Shown here piece by piece: positions 1-6,529 of a stretch of 11,770 nucleotides of DNA (the first letter of the stretch is position 1; each line of letters opens with the position of its first letter). Both the position numbers and the translations under genes were made by a program. The DNA is taken from positions 1-11,770 of the forward strand of contig CALDJM010000069.1 of assembly GCA_937899155.1 (NCBI GenBank), given 5' to 3'. The notes under the pieces were generated by a model that ran no database searches, was not told where the DNA came from, and saw only the letters and a list, made by a program, of their open reading frames with translations. This DNA is from an uncultured bacterium. Lineage in GTDB: Bacteria > Patescibacteriota > Dojkabacteria > SC72.

Positions 1-1
1 G

Positions 2-460
2 GTAGCACATAACGCTGAATTTGATATGGAGGTATTAAAAAAGAAAGGCATAGATATACCTAAATATATATGTACACTTAAAGTAGCTAGGAATATGTTA
101 GAGGATGAGAACAAGAAAGATCTTGAGAGCTACTCACTTCAATATCTTAGATACTATCTTGGTATATACAAAAAAGAGAAAGATATTGAAATACTCCCAC
201 ACGATGCAATGGGAGATGTTGTTGTACTAAAGAATCTTTTTGAATATCTACAAAATAACTCAGTACTAACTCCAGAGAATATGATGACCATATCTAAAGA
301 GCCACAATATATTAGAACAATTACATTTGGTAAGTATGCAGGGTATAGTATAGAGGAAGTAGCAAAGATAGATAGAGATTATTTAGAGTGGTTAATGGAG
401 AATGCACAGGATAAAAAAGACTTACTATACAATATTGACAGGGTGTTAACATCAATGTAG
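2..460 (+). CDS. DEDDh-family 3'-5' exonuclease with ExoX-like C-terminal domain (5' truncated by window edge)
   Basis: The reading frame is open to the left edge, so the N-terminus and the first catalytic motif (Exo I, D-x-E) lie outside. Seen: the first in-frame codons read V-A-H-N-A-E-F-D (2-25), the classic Exo II motif of DnaQ-like nucleases. H-D-A-M-G-D (198-215) is the Exo III epsilon motif, with the catalytic His and the metal-binding Asp five residues later. The methionine at position 26 is therefore internal and not the start. After a linker, F-G-K-Y-x-G-x-S-I with Y-L-E-W-L (about 326-395) matches the small C-terminal domain found on exodeoxyribonuclease X-type proteins. Known: such enzymes remove nucleotides from DNA 3' ends in repair or proofreading, using two metal ions. 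Inference: this is a stand-alone repair exonuclease and not the polymerase epsilon subunit, because of the ExoX-type tail. It ends in TAG 11 bp before the next gene, so co-transcription is possible. Confidence 0.85.
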   Translation, partial: VAHNAEFDMEVLKKKGIDIPKYICTLKVARNMLEDENKKDLESYSLQYLRYYLGIYKKEKDIEILPHDAMGDVVVLKNLFEYLQNNSVLTPENMMTISKEPQYIRTITFGKYAGYSIEEVAKIDRDYLEWLMENAQDKKDLLYNIDRVLTSM

Positions 461-471
461 GATATTATTTA

Positions 472-1509
472 ATGAAGGTATCTGCTTCTAAGAAAACAAT
501 TGTAATATTATCTGTTTGTTTTGTATCTCTTTTACTAAGTGGGTTAACACTACTTTATAAAGATGTTGTTTATAATGGTATTAAGTATGGTAGATGGTTT
601 ACATTAGGAGAAGATGATAAATTATTAGATGATTGTGAATATATAAAAAGAGAAGAATATGTAAGACTTGAATGCAATGCTTTCTTTGTTAATTATAAAG
701 CAGACAAAGAGTCTGAAAATAATATTTGTCTTAATCTTAAGTTAATTCCTAAAGATAGTATAGAAACAATAACCTTATTTCCATGTATCGAACGGAAAAA
801 TTTAAATACAAAAAATTACAGGCATTATAATATACCAAATTCTTACTTTCCAGTCGTCGTATCTTTTACATATAAAAAATCAGGTTTATTAAAATACTCT
901 GTCTCAGAGATATCATTGAAAGAGATGCATAAGAATCAAATACAGGAACTAAAAACAAGCCTGTTTGTAAGTACTGCCCATATGATTAAAACACAAAAAG
1001 ATGCCATCTTTGTTGTAGATAATTATTATTTCGTTGATAACCCTATCGATGAGGATGGATATCCTAGCATTACCTATATAAAGGCAATGACCCTTAAAAA
1101 TTCTGAATTTCGAAACAATAAAGTTGTGCTTACATTTGAAGGCTGGATAAAAAGCGAATTAATAAATTTAATACTTGAAGAAGATAAATTTAATTTTGTA
1201 TCTTTTGATGGTAGCATCTATACAATCTCAGCAAATAATTATACGGAACTAAAGACTAACAAGAAGTACCAATTAACTTTTCTTTCTCTTCAAGATTCAC
1301 TGCAGAACAAAGTCTCAGAGATTCTTATACTTTGTAAAAACCATCAAGATAAAATTTTTATGAAGACTTTATGTGATGCAGGGGAAGAACGTATTAGGCA
1401 TTCTATAATTAAAGATAGAGAGGAATACTTAGATCGTCTATTAGAAACACCATTAGAGGTCAAACCCAACAAATTTATTCCATACATATTTTCTCTAGAT
1501 CAAGAATAG
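472..1509 (+). CDS. Unrecognised single-pass membrane protein with an exported domain
   Basis: I do not recognise this 345-residue protein. Seen: a basic start (MKVSASKK) is followed by one hydrophobic segment at about residues 10-28, which is a membrane anchor or uncleaved signal. The remaining roughly 315 residues are hydrophilic and look rich in beta strands, with alternating hydrophobic runs such as VVLTFEGWI and KYQLTFLSL. Several cysteines fall in the first third of the exported part (around residues 52-105) and could form disulfides. There is no lipobox, peptidase motif or LPXTG-like signal. The ATG is preceded by AGGA about nine bases upstream, which overlaps the stop of the exonuclease gene, and this supports the start. 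Codon choice is T-ending (by eye 19 AAT to 6 AAC for Asn), the reverse of korB. It ends 15 bp from the convergent gene on the other strand. Inference: it is a membrane-anchored extracytoplasmic protein, possibly lineage-specific. Confidence 0.7.
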   Translation: MKVSASKKTIVILSVCFVSLLLSGLTLLYKDVVYNGIKYGRWFTLGEDDKLLDDCEYIKREEYVRLECNAFFVNYKADKESENNICLNLKLIPKDSIETITLFPCIERKNLNTKNYRHYNIPNSYFPVVVSFTYKKSGLLKYSVSEISLKEMHKNQIQELKTSLFVSTAHMIKTQKDAIFVVDNYYFVDNPIDEDGYPSITYIKAMTLKNSEFRNNKVVLTFEGWIKSELINLILEEDKFNFVSFDGSIYTISANNYTELKTNKKYQLTFLSLQDSLQNKVSEILILCKNHQDKIFMKTLCDAGEERIRHSIIKDREEYLDRLLETPLEVKPNKFIPYIFSLDQE

Positions 1510-1524
1510 TTTATAAGATGATTC

Positions 1525-3156
1525 TTAGTCGTTAAGATTATTAATACTCTTGTTCATCCATGTTTGTATTTCTTCGTCTGACAAAAAAGGAAAAGGTTTG
1601 TTATCTCCTATTAAATCTTGAATATTAAACTCTTTATGATAGTACCTCTTATACTTTGACTCTCTAGGAATCACCATTGGTACAAGTTGTTTACCTTCAT
1701 CGTGGTTATCTCTTCCTTTATTTATCCTATTATAATAATTATAGTTGTCATAGAGTGTCTGAAGTTCTGTAATCTGCTGTTGCATATGTTTCTTGACTTC
1801 AAGTTCTTCTTCTGGTGAGTAAGAAATCAAGGATATCGTAGCACCAAAAATTATTTTAGAAGAAGAGTCATCTAAAGCTCTCCCATCACCATATCCAACA
1901 TTTGCGAAAATTGGTTCTACTTTGATCATAAACCTATTTTCTTGCTCTTTCTCGTTGAAGAAGAAAATAAAATCTTCATTCTCTTTTTCTCCCAAGGCCG
2001 CCTCCCAGTTAAATTCATTCACTGTAAAAAAACCAGGTCTAGGACCTCCAAAAAAGTCTTTACTGTTTTCAACAGATAATAGGTTTGACTCTTTTCTAGA
2101 GAGAAGATTTAGAGAAGATGCAATACTATCTGTTCCAACATAACGATCAAACTTATCTTCACCTTTACTCCTATAATATCTAAATGAGTCTATAGGACTT
2201 AACAGGTCCTTAAGCGAGATTCTCTGTCCACCTTCAAACCCACCATAATTAATCTGAGATTGTGAGATTCTCAACAAGCTTAATACTTGTAAGTCAACAT
2301 CATTCATAAATAATCCTGGTTCAGAATTTATGAATGTTACAGAAGGAGTTCTTACAAAATTATTCTCCACAAAACCTTGAGTATTACCTTTACTATCTTT
2401 TCCGTCCAACAGCAAAGCAAAGGAAGTATTATCACCATAGTTTTCAAAAGTATTTTCTATAACACCGAAAGTTATACTTTCCCCAACACTGTTACTAATA
2501 ACTTTTTTCTGCTTAATATTAAACGTATATCCACTAGGAAGATCCAATGTGGTAACATCTATCATGCTTTTTGAATCTCCAACACTCATTGGTAGTAATA
2601 GTAATCTGTTTCTTTCTCCAACCGTTGTCACTGTCTCCGATTCTTCTAATATTATATCTTTATCCAAAGTGAAGTTTTCCCATTCTAAAAAATTTATAGA
2701 TTCCATATTAAAACTTTCATTTTTTTCTGTAGAAATATAAGGGATTTCCTCTATATCTACAACTTCTGTAAAGGTCGGCTTAACGGTTTCTGTGGGGGTC
2801 GGTTCAGTATTCAAAGTAGGAGTCTTTTCTACCAAAATCGGGGTTGGTGTGGCACTTTCCTCAGTAACATTACTTGTTTCCGTTGGTAAGGGAGATGTTA
2901 ACACTCCTTTTTCTTTCTCTATAGATGTAGGAGTACAAGAAGATACAAATATTCCAAAAGCAGATAATGTACTAAGACAAATTAAGGACTTTAAAGCAAT
3001 ACCCCTCACCTTTTTCATATATGATTCCTTTTTATCTGCCTCTGCTATATCTCTATAATAATCTTCACCTTCGGGAATATTTGGTTGATCTTGTTTATCT
3101 GCGAGTAAATCATTGTTTAAGCTAATTTTTTGATTACTAATCTCATGTTCTATCAT
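1525..3156 (-). CDS. Unrecognised exported protein with lipoprotein-type signal and Thr/Pro linker
   Basis: A 543-residue minus-strand protein that I do not recognise. Seen, in order: an acidic 46-residue N-terminal tail; a basic then hydrophobic segment starting M47-K-K-V-R and ending with lipobox-like V-S-S-C at C74; a Thr/Pro/Glu-rich linker at about 75-130 with T-P-T-P and E-P-T-P-T-E motifs; a long mixed domain at about 140-440; a helical, perhaps coiled-coil stretch at 447-477; and a basic, Tyr-rich C-terminus. There is no catalytic motif I can name. Two starts compete. The long form (ATG at 3156) has no clear Shine-Dalgarno. The short form (ATG at 3018, M47) has AAGGA seven bases upstream and would be a textbook lipoprotein with the lipid on C28 of its own numbering. 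I give the long coordinates because the 46 upstream codons contain no stop and read like protein. Inference: a cell-surface protein anchored by lipid or by a membrane helix and held off the membrane by the linker. Confidence 0.72.
   Translation of the reverse strand: MIEHEISNQKISLNNDLLADKQDQPNIPEGEDYYRDIAEADKKESYMKKVRGIALKSLICLSTLSAFGIFVSSCTPTSIEKEKGVLTSPLPTETSNVTEESATPTPILVEKTPTLNTEPTPTETVKPTFTEVVDIEEIPYISTEKNESFNMESINFLEWENFTLDKDIILEESETVTTVGERNRLLLLPMSVGDSKSMIDVTTLDLPSGYTFNIKQKKVISNSVGESITFGVIENTFENYGDNTSFALLLDGKDSKGNTQGFVENNFVRTPSVTFINSEPGLFMNDVDLQVLSLLRISQSQINYGGFEGGQRISLKDLLSPIDSFRYYRSKGEDKFDRYVGTDSIASSLNLLSRKESNLLSVENSKDFFGGPRPGFFTVNEFNWEAALGEKENEDFIFFFNEKEQENRFMIKVEPIFANVGYGDGRALDDSSSKIIFGATISLISYSPEEELEVKKHMQQQITELQTLYDNYNYYNRINKGRDNHDEGKQLVPMVIPRESKYKRYYHKEFNIQDLIGDNKPFPFLSDEEIQTWMNKSINNLND
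3026..3030 (-). promoter_or_regulatory. Shine-Dalgarno for an internal start at 3018
   Basis: On the minus strand AAGGA sits seven bases before the ATG at 3016-3018. It is as good as the korB site and better than anything before the upstream ATG at 3156. It would start translation exactly at the lipoprotein-like signal peptide, so it bears on which N-terminus is made. Confidence 0.55.
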
Positions 3157-3216
3157 GTTCTTTTAAAAAAACAAATTAAGTAACTCCATTTTATAGTTTA
3201 CAATTTTATCATAATG

Positions 3217-3245
3217 TTGACTATTTCACAAATATCCCTTATTCT
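3217..3245 (+). promoter_or_regulatory. Candidate promoter giving a leaderless transcript of the surface gene
   Basis: TTGACT (3217-3222, five of six matches to the -35 consensus) is followed after 17 bases by TATTCT (3240-3245, four of six to the -10). The predicted transcription start falls at or next to the ATG at 3253, which has no Shine-Dalgarno. The message would therefore be leaderless. The site lies in the divergent gap between the minus-strand gene and the surface gene, where a promoter is expected. The -10 is weak, so confidence is modest. Confidence 0.4.
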
Positions 3246-3252
3246 TTTTAGT

Positions 3253-3525
3253 ATGAATACAGTCAAAAATTTTTTCGTTATTTTTTTCTTTCTCACAATT
3301 TTATCTCTTATTTTCTTTACACTACAAGATAACATATATGCACAGTCTTGTGGGTCTTGCCTTCAGAATGCATCTTCTAATTTTTGGTCAAACAAGAGAG
3401 AGTTTTACCTGCAAAGAATCTTCTTGACTCTGCTCTTTTTCAGAATCTGTCACATCTCCATGTACCTTTATGGGGACCACATACAAATGCTGTTCGGAAA
3501 CAGACAAATGGGTTGGCATCTGTGA
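3253..3525 (+). CDS. Signal-peptide ORF, probably the out-of-frame 5' end of the large surface gene
   Basis: Seen: from the ATG at 3253 the frame encodes M-N-T-V-K, then a strongly hydrophobic core (about residues 6-24), then a polar stretch ending I-Y-A-Q-S. This is a good Sec signal with likely cleavage after Y-A. The mature start, Q-S-C-G-S-C, is Cys-rich like the body of the next ORF. Past the (AG)4 tract at 3395-3402 this frame becomes hydrophobic and loses its cysteines (REFYLQRIFLTLLFF), whereas the +1 frame becomes Cys/Ser/Thr-rich (FTCKESS, then LCSFSES). The frame ends at 3525, overlapping the 1011-codon ORF by 56 bp. I prefer 3253 to the upstream ATG at 3214 because 3253 gives a compact signal peptide and the best promoter overlaps 3214. 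Inference: this is not an independent gene but the displaced export signal of the downstream protein. Confidence 0.6.
   Translation: MNTVKNFFVIFFFLTILSLIFFTLQDNIYAQSCGSCLQNASSNFWSNKREFYLQRIFLTLLFFRICHISMYLYGDHIQMLFGNRQMGWHL
3395..3402 (+). repeat. (AG)4 dinucleotide tract at the frame break
   Basis: Four AG units lie where the signal-peptide frame stops looking like the rest of the protein. Adding one AG unit joins W-S-N-K-R-E to S-F-T-C-K-E-S-S in the downstream frame, so a two-base loss by slippage here is a simple explanation for the first lesion. Confidence 0.6.
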
Positions 3526-6505
3526 CCCTGAAGATTGTATAACAGATGGTAAAACAGTTTGGATATCAGCATGTCAGTGTACTACTGAAGATCCTGGCCC
3601 TGGAGGCCCTGGAGACCCTGACCCGATATACCCTGGTCCATCATGCAATGAGCAACAAAACTTGATAGATCCTCTTAAACCCAGATGGTTAGTCATTCCG
3701 CAAGGTGAATATTATTCAACTTCTGTGATACCCATGAAATATATAGCTGGTACAAATACTGGTGTAAAAGAAATTTCAGTTCAGCTACGAAGATATGGTA
3801 CACCTCATTTGGAAATATGTCGTTGCAGTACTAAAAGTTGTACAGGAGAATGTACTGTAGAAATAGTAAATCGTGAACAGTGTCCAAATTGGGACGATAT
3901 CTGCAATATTATCATTAGTCACCCTGACTTAATGCCAGTAATGAAGGCCAATACAGGACCAAACCAAAACCTTTTTATTCCATGGCATCTAAGAGTAGAT
4001 GTTATACCTAAGTGGGGCAGTACATGTGGTGCTGATGCCAAATATGAAGTAAAAGATTGTGATTCTTCATGCCCAACCCCTAGATGTACTGTAAAAGAAC
4101 AAGATTGTGGTACTGGATTTACCCTTCAAAATACTGGACCTTATTGTTTAGCACACAAGGCAACATGTAAGCAGGTTAATGGCTGTGGTAAAGAAATCGA
4201 CTGTAACGAAGCACAATGTTATGGGCCAGAAAAAAACACCAACCCCCAACCCCCAACAACCCCTAAACTAAAAATAGACGGATATACATATACCCTATCT
4301 ACAAATGAAAATAATTGGACTAGAGTAAGAAAACCATTACCTGGTAAACCAGAAGATGCTGTAAAATTCAGTGTAACACCTCAAACTCCACCATCAGGAA
4401 CATATAGAAATCCTCTCTTTGATTTCACTGCCGAAAATATGGGAGTTGGAAATGAATGGTATGATGAGTGGGGAAACTGTGTAGGAGTAGCAGGAGAAGA
4501 CTTCTGTAATCATAATAGACAATCCAATACGACTGATTTCCACGGCGAACACGCAGGACACAAATCCCCTGTAGAGATACTTAAAGAGGGTGCAGCAGGT
4601 ATCATTGCAACAAGATATCACACACAGAACATATGTAATGATGATAGAAAACACTCTGGTTATATGCACTCAAGATACCAAGTCGATAGGCTTCCAGTAG
4701 TAGAGTCTGTAGAAATCACAGGCAATGACACAACATTAAAAGGTTGTAAAGCAACAGCCAAATTCACAGGTTTAGATGCTAACAACCCATTAACAATAAC
4801 AGTAACAGGCAGTGACCCTGATGGTGTAAATGATATAAACGGACTCTCTGTATGGCTTGTAAAAAGGGGTGTTGGTGATTTAAGCAATGATATAGACGAA
4901 TATAGAGGTATGGGTTCAGGTCTAACAACAACTAACCCTAATGAGATAGGTATGCACTTTGAATTTTTGGAGAGAAATCAGGCCCATCTTTACAAAGCAA
5001 ACAATGAAAACTCTGCAAACAGATTAGCAGGATGGGGTAGAGATGCTGATAATAGTCAATCACTAGGAACAAATAAAGTCCAAAGCAGTCAAGGTCTTTT
5101 AATAGAAGCAGCTACAGCCACTCACAGAACAGAAGGTAATAAAAAGATAGTAACTGTAACATTGCAATTCCCTAAACAAGAAAGCCAGTTAATAATGGGA
5201 GAATACGATGTCTATGTAGGCTTTAGTGATATCTTTACAAAATCTAAAAGATCTGCAGAAGATGGAGGAGGAAAATATCTTGATTCTCAAAATGTAAAAA
5301 ATTCTGGTAAAAACTGGTCCTTTGATTTTGTCAAACCAAAAATAGAAAATACAAAACTTCAAACTCTCGAACAAAAGGTACAAAAATTAAGCTGGAAAAA
5401 TACAGATACTGGTTCAGGTCCAATGAATACAGTAATTAATGCATATAACAATGATTCTATTGGAACTGAGATACTTAGAACAATTCCAAGTGCAGGCAAT
5501 GATGATTTAGATAGAATAAAGCTTCAGGAAGTACCAGGAAGGACATCTATAGGGAATATGCCTGTTAGTAGTGGTTGGAAACATATTCCTGATAATGTTG
5601 AAGTAACATCTATGACTGTAAATACATTAGACCTTGCTGCTGGAAATCTTAGATTCTATATAACCCTATATGACAAAGCATGTAACTATAAGCATACAGG
5701 TGAAGAGGGTGAGCCACCACCAGAACAAAACTACGACCGTTGGTTATCAACAAAAGGTGGTATTTTTTACTCACAGGGTAGAGTTAATTATAAAACTAAA
5801 GATATTGCAGATTTTAACTTAGGAACAGAATTATTAAGTACTGGAGGAACAAGCATTGGAACTGTTAGACAACTCGCGGATGATAATAAAAACCCAGCCA
5901 TTGCTAAAAATATTATAGACACCAATCAACAGAATAGGACTTCTCTTTTTGAGGAATTAGATAGAAAATTAAAGAATTCAATGTCTAAGGACTTAGAAAA
6001 GATTACCAATCCTCTTGCATGTAATAATCTTAAAGGCTGTTACTTTTCATCTGAAAACGACATTAATATAGGTGGAACATATTCAGGAAAAATATTAATA
6101 TATTCAGAAAAAGATATCACCATAACAGGAGAGCTCAAAGCAACTTCTAACAATGATGCTATGTTCATATTTTCAAAAGGCAATATTGTTGTAAACGATG
6201 GGAGAGTAAGTAATAGTACAGACAGGATAGATGCATTCCTAATGGCAAAGGGAAGGATAACCATTGCTCAAGATGCCGATGCTAATAAAAATCATGATCA
6301 AGTATTAATAGTAGGTGGTCTAACAGCATTCGGTATTGATGGAGGTAGTCCAGCCTTCATACTAGAAAGAAACTTAGGAGCAGAAAATCCTTTAAGACCA
6401 GCATTAATCCTTAACTACCATCCTAAATATACCAAATTTGCAGAACTCTTCTTTGGTGTAGATACAAGTGTACATAAGAGAGAAGTAGGATTTAAACCAT
6501 TGTAA
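3470..6505 (+). CDS. Large Cys-rich secreted surface protein, pilus-associated candidate; N-terminus disrupted
   Basis: A 1011-codon ORF whose first ATG (3470) has no Shine-Dalgarno and no signal peptide. The export signal lies just upstream in another frame, and a TGA at 3425-3427 blocks extension in this frame, so 3470 is only the first usable ATG. Seen, in order: a Cys-rich segment (1-40); a G/P/D linker (41-57); a second Cys-rich region (about 59-250) with many C-x(2-6)-C pairs; a Pro/Thr linker (about 255-264); a central region with His-rich D-F-H-G-E-H-A-G-H; an Ig/cadherin-like stretch containing S-D-P-D-G-V-N-D (around 449), which could bind calcium; and a C-terminal region (about 865-1011) of short strands such as INIGG, KILIYSEKDITITG and GNIVV, like polymer-forming beta-solenoid domains. 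Known: similar beta-solenoid ends occur on pilus-assembly proteins of CPR bacteria (recalled, not searched). Inference: a disulfide-stabilised adhesin or pilus-tip protein working with the pilin gene 24 bp downstream. The exact family is unknown. Confidence 0.75.
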   Translation: MGTTYKCCSETDKWVGICDPEDCITDGKTVWISACQCTTEDPGPGGPGDPDPIYPGPSCNEQQNLIDPLKPRWLVIPQGEYYSTSVIPMKYIAGTNTGVKEISVQLRRYGTPHLEICRCSTKSCTGECTVEIVNREQCPNWDDICNIIISHPDLMPVMKANTGPNQNLFIPWHLRVDVIPKWGSTCGADAKYEVKDCDSSCPTPRCTVKEQDCGTGFTLQNTGPYCLAHKATCKQVNGCGKEIDCNEAQCYGPEKNTNPQPPTTPKLKIDGYTYTLSTNENNWTRVRKPLPGKPEDAVKFSVTPQTPPSGTYRNPLFDFTAENMGVGNEWYDEWGNCVGVAGEDFCNHNRQSNTTDFHGEHAGHKSPVEILKEGAAGIIATRYHTQNICNDDRKHSGYMHSRYQVDRLPVVESVEITGNDTTLKGCKATAKFTGLDANNPLTITVTGSDPDGVNDINGLSVWLVKRGVGDLSNDIDEYRGMGSGLTTTNPNEIGMHFEFLERNQAHLYKANNENSANRLAGWGRDADNSQSLGTNKVQSSQGLLIEAATATHRTEGNKKIVTVTLQFPKQESQLIMGEYDVYVGFSDIFTKSKRSAEDGGGKYLDSQNVKNSGKNWSFDFVKPKIENTKLQTLEQKVQKLSWKNTDTGSGPMNTVINAYNNDSIGTEILRTIPSAGNDDLDRIKLQEVPGRTSIGNMPVSSGWKHIPDNVEVTSMTVNTLDLAAGNLRFYITLYDKACNYKHTGEEGEPPPEQNYDRWLSTKGGIFYSQGRVNYKTKDIADFNLGTELLSTGGTSIGTVRQLADDNKNPAIAKNIIDTNQQNRTSLFEELDRKLKNSMSKDLEKITNPLACNNLKGCYFSSENDINIGGTYSGKILIYSEKDITITGELKATSNNDAMFIFSKGNIVVNDGRVSNSTDRIDAFLMAKGRITIAQDADANKNHDQVLIVGGLTAFGIDGGSPAFILERNLGAENPLRPALILNYHPKYTKFAELFFGVDTSVHKREVGFKPL
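3596..3613 (+). repeat. Tandem 9-bp repeat encoding the Gly/Pro linker
   Basis: GGCCCTGGA occurs twice in tandem (3596-3604 and 3605-3613), followed by a degenerate third copy, GACCCTGAC. It encodes the G-P-G linker of the surface protein. It is much richer in G+C than its surroundings, and replication slippage here could change linker length in three-residue steps. Confidence 0.6.
4239..4263 (-). repeat. Clustered G-runs on the minus strand (C-runs in the Pro/Thr linker)
   Basis: The plus strand carries C-runs of 2, 5, 5 and 4 bases separated by two to five bases. On the minus strand this is a G-run array compatible with a G-quadruplex, which would sit on the template strand of the gene. 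The codons spell the Pro/Thr linker N-P-Q-P-P-T-T-P. The structure may be incidental to proline coding. Confidence 0.4.
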
Positions 6506-6529
6506 TAATTAATATTGTATATTGTAAAT

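Noticed and set aside
1502..1526. Hairpin AAGAAT/ATTCTT between the convergent genes as a terminator
   Set aside because: The stem is only six base pairs, AT-only except one G-C pair, with a 13-base loop and no T-tract. It also overlaps both gene ends.
1525..3018. VanW-like or peptidoglycan-binding function for the exported protein
   Set aside because: I looked for the G-G-G-x-C-Q and H-S motifs of VanW and for common wall-binding repeats and did not find them.
1922..3058. Plus-strand ORFs inside the exported minus-strand gene
   Set aside because: They are short, Phe/Ser-rich mirror frames without start signals. The minus strand encodes a continuous 543-residue protein with a signal sequence.
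3214..3252. ATG 3214 as the start of the signal-peptide ORF
   Set aside because: It adds 13 residues before the signal's basic n-region, has no Shine-Dalgarno and overlaps the best -35 box.
3425..3427. TGA read as glycine (code 25), which would extend the surface ORF upstream
   Set aside because: korA ends at a TGA overlapping korB. That alone is not decisive, because a TAG follows two codons later. However, no intact gene here uses an internal TGA, although they contain well over a hundred glycines. The signal peptide would still be in another frame.
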